DNA of 64,000 nucleotides from Hydnum rufescens UP504 (taxonomy: Eukaryota; Basidiomycota; Agaricomycetes; Cantharellales; Hydnaceae): positions 321,751-385,750 of the forward strand of contig MU128920.1 of assembly GCA_014904985.1 (NCBI GenBank), given 5' to 3'. The notes beneath the pieces were generated by a model, which was not told the origin of the DNA, ran no database searches, and worked only from the letters and a program-made list of their open reading frames with translations. Within the stretch, counting starts at the first letter, position 1. The number at the start of each line of letters is the position of its first letter. Shown here piece by piece: positions 1 through 11,000 of this stretch. The translations under genes were made by a program, and so were the position numbers.

Positions 1-596
1 AATAGAAACCGACACCAAATTGACCGATAAGATTTCCAGCCGCACTCGAATCAGTCTCTGCTTCGTTCAAGAAATCCGACGTGCCAGATTTAGCGAGCGT
101 GCCCAAATTTGTTGCGAGATCCTCTGCAGACATTCCCATGCCGTAGTCTGGGGGAAAAGGCAGCCAGGGTCTACATCTTTGCCAAGTGGAATGAATTAGA
201 CACTTCAGTGCGTACCGGTGATGACGAGGCGACCGCCTCGGCCAGTCTCATTCGGGACTGCTTTGATAGTGATGTTTAGTGGGTTCTCGACAGGGAAGCC
301 TTCTTTTAGACTGGTGATACGGAGTTTCTCGAGAGCGTCGTTCGAATTAGAGATCAACTCGCGCAGGAACACATCTCGATGTGAGTATAAGCTATTGATG
401 ACTATTTTTCGAAGACGAGCGACGTCGGACTATGCGAAAGGGGTGATGGAGTGTCAATATAAGAAATATAGAGGCAGAGTAGATGACGCACTTGATAGCC
501 ATACGATTTCTTATGAAGCCCTTGGCCATCCTGTGCGAAGACGAGGCCTGAGAGAAGGGGCAGAGAGAGGAGAGAGAGACGCGACAGCAGCTGCAT
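1..596 (-). CDS. Endoplasmin-like HSP90 (ER GRP94 type), N-terminal part, cut by window edge
   Basis: HSP90-family ATP-dependent chaperone, here the N-terminal signal and GHKL ATPase region. Exons read on the minus strand are 596-492, 429-216 and 147-1 (continuing out of the window), with short GT-AG introns at 491-430 and 215-148. Exon 1 encodes a hydrophobic signal peptide of about 22 residues ending FA-QDG, so entry to the ER lumen is predicted. Exon 2 carries the Bergerat ATP-binding helix [15 protein letters not shown] (catalytic Glu and Mg-binding Asn visible). Exon 3 carries DYGMGM, a variant of the usual DTGxGM, then [14 protein letters not shown] and the glycine-rich lid IGQFGVGFY. 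The spacing matches GRP94 better than cytosolic HSP90, and the signal peptide excludes the cytosolic form. The start at 596 is the only Met before the signal peptide. Transcribed away from VPS24. The retained family is certain; the ER assignment rests on the signal peptide. Confidence 0.88.
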
Positions 597-904
597 CACA
601 CAGCGAGAGAGCGTAGCACCAGCAACAGCAATAGGTCTAGAAACACAGACAGCGGGGAGTAGAGAATTGCAAAATTGAGCAGTTGCTATTTATTTATACG
701 TGTCACCTGGTCTACGTGTCACACTCTCCATAACTTTCCTTGTATTCTCGTTCAAAAATGAGCCCTAATGGTTACGATTGCAGTGGTGGGTTTGCTTTTG
801 TCCTCTTCCCCCCTCCCGATATCTCAGAATTATTTTCTCTCAAATTACTATACTTGGGTCGCGGTCGAGCGTGGATCACGTGCTTTCCCCGGCAAGCGCC
901 GACA
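597..904. promoter_or_regulatory. 308-bp divergent intergenic region (HSP90 / VPS24)
   Basis: The start codons of the ER-type HSP90 (596, minus) and VPS24 (905, plus) face away from each other across 308 bp, so both promoters must lie here. The stretch contains an A/T-rich block near 685-705 that could act as a TATA-like element. No other coding signal was seen. Confidence 0.45.
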
Positions 905-1816
905 ATGTACAAGAGCATAAATCGATGGATAAATGGGCCAACGCCAGAAGAGAAGGTGCGGACGTGGCAACAACGATTAAAGCAGGAATCGCGCCAGCTC
1001 GACCGCGAGATGACCAGGGTTGGTACTCGACCACCGTTCCTTGTGACCCCTGCGCACTGATGAAGGAGCCAGCTCGAGGCAGAGACTGACAAGGTGCGAA
1101 AGACGCTGAAGCAGCTCGCCAAGAAGGGCGACGTCAAATCCGCTAGGATCCTTGCGAAGGAAGTCGTGCGAAGTAATAAGCAGCGCGATAGGCTCAGTGT
1201 GAGCAAGGCGCGCCTAGGCTCCATCGGGATACAATTACAAAATCAGATGGGTGCGCACACTTGACCGTCTAATTGCCTCATTCTCAATACCTATTGCGCC
1301 TGTGGATGCGGACATTTCGTACAGCACTCTCCAAAGTCACCGGATCCCTCCAAAAATCGGCAGAGATAATGAAACTTAGCCACTCTCTAATCAAGCTCCC
1401 CCAAATTAGCGCCGTGATGCGCGAAATGAGCATGGAGATGACAAAGGTACCCTCTCCTCGTGCTCCCTCCATTAACCCCCTGACCACCTCACTTGAACCA
1501 GGCTGGGGTTATGGAAGAGATGATAGACGACACACTCGAAGACCTAGATGAAGAAGACGAAGAGTTGACAGAAGAAGCGGATCTTGAAATAGAAAAGGTC
1601 CTCTTCGAGCTGACTGATGGCAAACTTGGTCAGCTGGGGAGTGCTGGGAAGGATTTACCTGTGCGTCTGCCTCCTTTATGGTTCCTAATGACATTGACTT
1701 GGCGCTCTAAATTGTTTGCGATCGATTAGGTGACCGAAGATCCAGAGGAGGAAGCGAGGCACGAGGCCGAGATCGAGCGGATGCGGCAGCAACTCGATAG
1801 TATGTTGAATGGGTGA
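905..1816 (+). CDS. VPS24: ESCRT-III subunit Vps24/CHMP3
   Basis: Snf7-family ESCRT-III subunit that polymerises on endosomes for multivesicular body formation and membrane scission. Five exons: 905-1018, 1073-1250, 1325-1446, 1502-1660, 1730-1816. They sum to 660 nt (219 aa), matching the usual ~220 aa, and all introns are GT-AG of 54-74 nt with consistent phases. The N-terminus MYKSINRWINGPTPEEK matches the Vps24 start, followed by the basic helix with KTLKQLAKKGDVKSARILAKEVVR. Next come GSLQKSAEIMKLSHSLIKLP and the acidic helix MEEMIDDTLEDLDEEDEEL. The C-terminal helix EIERMRQQLDSML looks like a MIT-interacting motif for Vps4. The start at 905 fits the conserved N-terminus. No lesions seen. 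Confidence 0.95.
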
Positions 1817-2244
1817 AGGAAGTTCTTCTTTTTCGACCCATTCCTGTGTTCGCTCCCCTCTCACTCATGTTCGTCCCTCCAAGCTACACAAGCTACACAT
1901 ACTATACGATGTCATCCGTTTCCTTTCACCTCATCTGTAATGAATTTGCTACCACCGCGCTGATAAATCCCCCCGATGTATGATGATGTAGGCTCCACGC
2001 TCAAACATTTGTACATGCTTCGTTTCAAGTGCCTGTCAACCGTCGAGGGTATACACGTCAGGTTTATTATATACTCTATGCCAGTATCTCCACTTCACGA
2101 TTTCTACAGCATAGCATTACATTCGCAGTGGCGGGATCGGGCAAAAATCCATGACGTCATTTTGTAAGGGACCCTTGGGTCGGGGTGGGCCGTAAAAAAG
2201 AAAGGAAACTGCAGAGTAGAGTTTTGTGCAGACAGTGTAGCCAT
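1817..2244. other. 3' intergenic region between convergent VPS24 and IDH2
   Basis: 428 bp between two convergent stop codons. It holds the 3' untranslated regions of VPS24 (plus) and IDH2 (minus). No supported coding, RNA or repeat signal was seen. Confidence 0.6.
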
Positions 2245-4342
<2,098 letters not shown>

Positions 4343-4414
4343 CCTTATTTGTGCGCAAGCTTTCTTGAATCAGATTCACGTGGTGCAACGGCAAACCCCA
4401 GGCCGATCGGCGAG
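4343..4414. promoter_or_regulatory. 72-bp bidirectional promoter, IDH2 / nicotinamidase
   Basis: Only 72 bp separate the IDH2 start (minus, 4342) from the nicotinamidase start (plus, 4415). Unless a 5' leader overlaps the neighbouring gene, both promoters and both 5' untranslated regions are packed here. Both genes touch NAD: one uses NAD+ as cofactor and the other recycles nicotinamide for NAD+ salvage. No specific factor site was recognised. Confidence 0.5.
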
Positions 4415-5387
4415 ATGCATACACCGAACCATACTGCTCTTCTGTTAGTCGATGTCCAGAACGATTTCCTACCACCAACGGGGTCGCTTGCTGTGTCTGG
4501 TGGCCGTGATATTCTTCCCGTGATTCATCGATTACTTGCGGATCCTTCACGATATGCCTTAGTCGTTGCCACGCAAGTGCGTCCTGGATTTTTTCATGCA
4601 GGGGGGGGGAATCTTCATTGATTTCGATGCCATGAATTTTCCCAGGACCGTGAGGATTCTTCAGTCAATATGGAGACATGAGGTGCTCATCTGTTCTGGT
4701 CGCATACATCAGATCATCCTCCTGGCCACATATCATTCGCTTCAACCCATGCAGCGCCTCCCTTTACTATCATGAATGTTCCGAAGCTGAAGACAGAGGG
4801 AGAGACGACCCCCAGATGCTATGGCCCGACCACTGTGTCCAAAATACTAAAGTTGGTGTGCGAAGCCGATATAATCCCTGGGGCAGACCTGAATAGTATT
4901 CCTAGGGTTGGGAAATTGAGGCAGGTGTGCAAGGACGATTGGGAGAGCTCGGAGATAAAGTGCGATATATCCATAAGGTGAGGGTGTTGTACGATAGCAA
5001 TCGAGCAAGAAATTGATACTAGGGTGGCCCTCTTTCCAGGGAGCCAATATGGGTGTAGATTCCTATTCTGGGCGAGTACCGGGCCAGAGAGAATGTCGTG
5101 GCTTGCAACTCATCGATTTGTACAGATTTGCCGACAATCTATATACATCCTTCACTTCCCTACCTGGGCTTCTCTACACAAACGGAATCAAAGACCTTGT
5201 GATTGTAGGACTGGCAACAGACTATTGCGTGCGTGCCACGGCTATCGACGCCTGCAAATTCGGATTCAGAACTAGAGTCGTGAAGGATGCTGTCAGTGCG
5301 GTCGATGTATCAAAGGAAGATGTGGTGCTGAAGGAACTCGAGCGTTGGGGGTGCGAGATCGTCCTTGGGTCGGATGTTCTGGCATAA
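4415..5387 (+). CDS. PNC1: Nicotinamidase (PNC1 type), with a one-base frame break
   Basis: Hydrolyses nicotinamide to nicotinate and ammonia in NAD+ salvage. Model exons: 4415-4576, 4646-4649 (4 nt), 4713-4855, 4925-4977, 5040-5071, 5126-5387. With one added base the length is 218 aa, close to yeast Pnc1. Catalytic residues are all present: Asp13 in LLLVDVQNDF, Lys in YIHKGANMGVDSYSG, and Cys in VGLATDYCVRATAIDA. Metal ligands are Asp55 and His57 (Asp-His-His-Pro-Pro, formed only if the 4-nt exon is used) and His of LWPDHC. The intron at 5072-5125 would be GC-AG and is 54 nt without a stop, so retention is possible. The frame before LWPDHC is off by one at the C5 run 4809-4813. Either a C is missing (assembly error or mutation) or a 38-nt intron 4778-4815 is removed. 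The family is certain; integrity is not. Confidence 0.85.
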
Positions 5388-5436
5388 GGCATACATCCCC
5401 CCCATTCGAGCCTTATAGCGATATCAAAACACTCCT
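5388..5436. other. Short 3' gap between convergent genes
   Basis: 49 bp between the nicotinamidase stop and the stop of the next minus-strand gene, so the two 3' untranslated regions probably overlap. Confidence 0.4.
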
Positions 5437-5833
5437 TTAGGCGACTACAAGGAACTTCATCGATATGTCCAAATCACGGGCTCCAAGTTGAATGTGACTG
5501 GCCTCCTTCCTGATCGCCTCCATCAGGATTTGGTTATATTCGCATGGACCGTCTGGATCTATGGGAAAACGTGACATGACCGTGCTGAGCGCTGATAACA
5601 CAAGGGTGTGCATGTCCTTCTCTCGGTAGGACGCGATTGGAGAGTTTAGAGTGATTGTAATGCTTAGTCAGCTCAAAGGTCGCTCGTTCTGTTTTGGTCT
5701 TCGAAATATCTTGCACCGGATACTTGGGCCTGGGTTATTCACCTTTCCCGCGTAACATGAATTCTCCCTTATACCCACAAAGTGCTAGTTGAGCCACAAG
5801 TGACGACGGTTTCATGTCGTATTTGGATTTGCT
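5437..5833 (-). CDS. Unrecognised protein, C-terminal exons
   Basis: The minus strand is open upstream of a stop at 5439-5437 for at least 58 codons, with a protein-like composition (DMHTLVLSALSTVMSRF, EYNQILMEAIRKEASHIQ, ending MKFLVVA). A second block at 5833-5743, preceded by a strong TTTTTTTCAG acceptor, reads SKSKYDMKPSSLVAQLALCG. It can join the last exon through more than one GT-AG choice, so the junction is unresolved. The opposite strand has no competing open frame over 5437-5620. Upstream exons probably extend past 5.9 kb but could not be fixed. No domain was recognised. The gene is convergent with the nicotinamidase gene. Confidence 0.45.
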
Positions 5834-8018
5834 CTGAAAAAAATGGGGCCTTGGTCTTCTTCCCCACGCGAACTCCGTCTTCTGTTGTCCCCTACCATTT
5901 CCTCCACGCAATCTCTACATCTTTCCAAGTTGTTGAATCCGTCCAAACATCTCACCGCCATGTCGTCGAGACTCCCAAGCTTGTTGGGTGGACAGATTTG
6001 CATCGAATGGAGGGTGGACGCTTCAGACACAAACGAAAAACCAATGCTTCGAAATTTTATTCGTATGGCTAAAAATCTGCGCGACGCGGATATGGCAGCG
6101 ATGGTCAATCCCAACCGAATAGTCATCCCTGGTCCCATCGGTAAGGAGGGTATCCTATTGCAATGTGGCTATCCGCTCAGCAAGGTGATATCTTGGTCAA
6201 GACTCATATTGGATCAAGGCTAACAAAGGCCATGTGTGTGTGTTGTCTTCGGACAGATTTGCACGTTTCGTGTCCGATCGCATGATCCATCGCGTGGTTT
6301 CACCAGGTTGGATATGGCTAGGGCGGCATTGAAGATCTAGTCCGTACTTGCCGTTTGCGATTATTCTCGTTCATTTTCCTCTAACGGAAGTTGGTTGGCA
6401 GTGATCATATATATGAGGTTTCTATCGTTTCATATTTACGACTTCCCTCCCTTATCAGATCTGCTGTATCTGCCAGGTTGAAGCGAAAACGATGACCGAA
6501 CGAGATGATCCCATAATTTTACCATATTGCACTGCCCCACCGCGTCCGATATCGAATGGGAAATACGGTATCTGGGGATATGATATTCAATACCTGATTC
6601 TGGAAAGTATTGTCTATGATGACCTGACTGATACGTGGAACGTTGTTCCTTGTGTCGAATGCCTAGGCCCACCATTCTGACGGCCTATCGAAGAAGGCGA
6701 GAACCATTTGCTCCCTTTCTAAGATCGATTCTTATATCCTTTGCCTTAAGCCAGGTTCCCCATGTCGGGATCGTGTATGGGAGGACGATGTCGTTCGTGA
6801 TATTTCTTGTGTGCCTTGATTTTCTTGGTCGTGTCTTCACGCAATGTATGAAGTGACAATCATCCGGGGCTGCTATGCTCTCGGCTCTTTGACTTGTGCG
6901 ACTGATCACGACTGGTTTATGAGATATTGTGTTACGTCCTGGGTGTTTTTCCCCATCTCCGACGTCGCGTACCATTCTTGCCAATTCCAGTTTTCTCCAC
7001 TAAAGTGGTGGCTCAGTTATTCGGAAGATGTTTACGGCTGCGGCGTACCGGATATGGAGCGTGGCTATCTACAGGGAAACCCGTTTTTTCGAGAACCTTG
7101 AGTGTGCAGAGCTTGTCAACGACGGTTAATAGGGTGTATCCCTATTCCTGAATGTTGTTGCGATCTCTTTGGCACAATATGGGAGTTCTAGCATATTCGC
7201 AAAAGCAAGCTAGCAGGTCGTATATTCATCCAGTTGCTTTGATTTTCCTGTAGTATGAGACTTTGTGGCCTATGACTCCAACGGTGAGATACACCGTATA
7301 ACCGGCGTTTCAGGAGGGGAATAATTGAAGAGAGCCACGACTGTTGCCAAAACGAGTTTCTGCCTGCGAATTCAAGTGTGGTAGTCTGAATTCCACTCGC
7401 AAGCTTGGCGACTGTGGTGAGGTTCCCGCGTCTTTTCCTCGTTTTCCTTGCTTTCTTGTTGGTTCCAGATTCACCAGATAAATCCTAGCACAGGGTGAAG
7501 GACGTTCACCAGTTACACATCGTCTTTGCTGTGATTAAAAATAAAGAAAAAGTTGCGATTTCTTCCCCTCAATCTCCTAGTAGTTCGCCTTGCAGACAGC
7601 TACAATAGAGCAGAATTTTGATGTATTTGCAGCGGGAACGCGTTCGGAGCTGCGTATTACGTAACGAGGATCAAAAACGTAGCTCTGTCTCCACCAAAGT
7701 TTTGAGCAGCACACCGCTCATCCCTTGTCCTCTCTTGACCACCACAAGCCTTTCTGGCACCTACTCTATCCTGCCGCACACACTCCCCGTCGGGTCTATC
7801 TTCTATCCAGCCAAAAGCCTTTCTTGTCTGCGCCTCCTGAAATTACTACGGTCGCTGTTTGACTCACGTTCCCCTTTGCTCAGGATAACACAAGATCCCT
7901 TCGCCGTAGACCGACAGATCTGCCAGAAACACCCACCAGGCTCACGCCAAATAATATCAATCACCATCTTGAGCCCTGACACCTCCCGCTCTCTTTCAAT
8001 CATCTCACGAGACACGAC
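5834..8018. other. Unresolved region; fragments of an intron-rich gene possible
   Basis: No confident gene. Two blocks look coding but cannot be tied together. Plus 5960-6138 (ICIEWRVDASDTNEK, MVNPNRIVIPGPIG) has a candidate GT donor after it. Minus 6662-6523 is an open 140-nt block between an AG acceptor and a GTAAAA donor, and reads FDTRNNVPRISQVII. The plus strand of 6492-6680 is also open. From about 7150 to 8018 nothing is supported except that the SSD1-like promoter and leader should lie in its right part. Confidence 0.3.
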
Positions 8019-11000
8019 ATGACGGACGAACCTAATCTCCCCGGCCAGCCTCAGCAGACCGAAAAGAAGGATGATCGCAAAGCTCCTACGGGACCCAACC
8101 GTGGAGTCAAGAACCTGGCTCAAATCCAAGACCTTCCTCTGGAGGAACCGGATCAGCTACCTCGGGCAACGGCAACGCGGGGGTGCAAAAGACTGCTCGC
8201 CCCAATAGTGCTCCGAAGAAACAGACCGTCTCGCCTCCTGCTAATCCTGCCGCTCGACTGGCAGCTGGTGAAACAATTTCTCGACCTTCATCGACTGACA
8301 GTCACGCAAAGAAAGAGGGCACCAAGGACGTCAAATCCAGGCAGGGTAGTGCCCGTGCCCCTAGTCAGAGCTCTGGTCACAAGAAGATTCAACCCTCAGC
8401 GTCTACCAATAGTCGTCCTGGAACTAGTTCTACCTCCAAAGCAACTCCTGCTACTACCGACGGTAGTTCTGCACTATCTTCTCTTCAGAGGGTCATCATC
8501 GACCTCAAGTCTATCACCCCGAACGCGCAACCCCAACCTACCGCCACGCTCAGTAGGCCGGGAGAGAACCCTGTTTTGGGTAAGACCTCCGCGCTTCCGG
8601 CAAATGCACCCCCTTTTCAGCCTGGTGTAACGTACGCTGGTCCCACCCCACCGGAGACTGCCCCTCGCCACCGAAAAGCGGCTTCGACAGGCAGTGGTAA
8701 CCCTAGCTTTAATCCAAATCACTTTGCGTCCCCTCTCGCAAGTTATGCGAATCATCTCGGTTCAATGCAAGAAGATGCGGAGGACGGATATTCGCACGGG
8801 TCCATTGAGGATGCGCAGTATCATGAGCAGCCCGGCTTCAGCCAGCCTCAACCTCTCCCGGTTTCAACCCCTCGCGATCGCCCTCCAATCCACCAACCTA
8901 TGGGGTCCTTCACCGCCCCAGATTCCAGGCTCTGGCTCAGCAGCAACAGCCTCATGAGAGTGGCGAAATTCTTGGACCTTCGGGTCGCCCTCAGCTTGCC
9001 CCACACTTCATGTTTGGCGCCGCTGGGGTGAGGAGGAGAACCTCATCGGACGACGATAGCGGTTTCCAGTTCCCTCAGCAACCGCAACAGCCACAGCAAA
9101 CGCAGGTTCTTCCTCCCAACCAATTCGATACCGGTTCCATACATCAATCCAGGCGCAATCCGAGTGAGATCCCCGCCGGAGTCACTGGTCTGATGGCAGA
9201 GCAGGTACGTGGATCCAAGAACTAAAACCTGATTTTGTGTTTCTTATCGCCGCTTCAGATTGCCCTCCAAAACCAGATCGAGGCTCTACAGCAGCAGCAG
9301 CAACAGCTCCTGCAACAGCAGATTGCCTCGAACCAAGTCATGTCGTCGGCTTTCAGTGGTCCTCAGCTTGGTGGGATTCGTCCGGCTGGCCACAGACGCA
9401 TCCAGAGCACCCAAGTTCCGATGGGGATGGGCGGTGCTGGAATGCACCAATTTGCTGGAAACTTCGGCGGCGGAATGCCCAATGCTAATTTCAACTTGGG
9501 TGGTATGGGCATAGGTGGTGTGGAAGCACAAGGGCCGCTGGGTGTTCCTCGTGGACATGGACGTCGCCACAGCGTCAACGTTATCAACAAGAACACCAAT
9601 GATACAGGGCAAGGGTCCTCACCGTCGTTCCCCCCTGCTAATCTGGAGGGCTACGATGATGGATTCGCCGCACCCCAAGCAGGCGGTCATTCGAGGCAGG
9701 CATCTCGTGTCGAACCGGCTTGGAGAATGAGTAAGTCGGTGTTCTGGCGAATATTCTTTCGCAGAATCCTCACATCGCTTTCCATTAGATGGGGGGGCCC
9801 CTAATCCAGGTTTCGCAGACTTGGCGCAGGCTCAAGCGCAACTTCAAAGTTTGCAGCAGTTCCGGGCCGCCGCCGGGGCCATCATCAGAAGATGCCTTCT
9901 TTCAGCTTCCCAAACATGCTTCCTAATATGATGGCCGCGAACATGATGGGGATGGGCGGCTATAATCTCCTACAGCAGCAACACCAGCAGTTCCAGGTTT
10001 GCAAATGTCACATTTTTGTATTGTCTGAGATGCTCATATTTTGATTTTCTAGCTTCAACTACAGCAGCAGTCTCAGCAGCCCCAGCGCAAGTCACTCTTT
10101 GCGCCCTATCTCCCTCAGGCTTCGTTACCTCCTTTACTCGCCGCCGGAAAGCTAGTAGTCGGTATCTTGCGGGTTAACAAGCGCAATCGTTCCGATGCCT
10201 ACATTTCTACTGAAGTCCTTGACGCCGATATCTATATTTGTGGATCCAAGGACCGAAATCGTGCGCTGGAAGGTGATATCGTTGCCGTAGAGCTCCTGGA
10301 CGTCGATGACGTCTGGGGCACCAAGAAGGAGAAGGAGGAGAAGAAACGAAAGAAGGAGGAGAACGCCGCCTATGATACCCGCGCCATTGTGAACAGGAAG
10401 AACGACAAGAAAAAGGATGATGTTGAAGTTGAGGGACAAGGATTGATGTTGTTCGAAGATGAGGAGTACGTACTGAGCTTTGGCTACTTCTGATCCGCAC
10501 CAACAATCCCCTTCTAGGGTCACCGATGATGTCAAGCCTCAGTTCGCTGGTCACGTTGTCGCTGTAGTGGAACGAATGCCAGGTCAACTCTTCTCTGGCA
10601 CTCTTGGTCTTCTCCGCCCGTCATCTGCGGCCACGAAGGAGAAGCAAGAAGCTGAACGACGTGAACGTGAGGGTGATCGCGCGGAGGATGACAAACAGAA
10701 GCCCACAGAAAGGCCTAAGATCGTCTGGTTCAAGCCTACCGACAAGCGCGTCCCTCTCATTGCGATCCCCACCGAGCAAGCCCCGCCCGACTTCGTTCAA
10801 AACTCTGAGGCATACGCTGACCGACTCTTTGTTGCGTGTATCAAGCGTCATGTACGAATTTTTTCGTTACCTCCACCCGTCCAGTACCGCTGACAGGATA
10901 TTCTTGCGCCCTCCTTGTAGCCGATTAGCTCCTTGCACCCCTTCGGCACTCTTGTAGAAGAATTGGGACCTATTGGCGACGTGGAGGTCGAGACCAGTGC

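Noticed and set aside
218..616. 132-aa open frame on the plus strand
   Set aside because: It lies opposite the HSP90 exons with their conserved ATPase motifs; it is an antisense shadow.
8101..8156. A frameshift instead of an intron near the SSD1-like start
   Set aside because: A 56-nt GT-AG intron restores frame without assuming an error, though it is a weak site and remains to be confirmed by cDNA.
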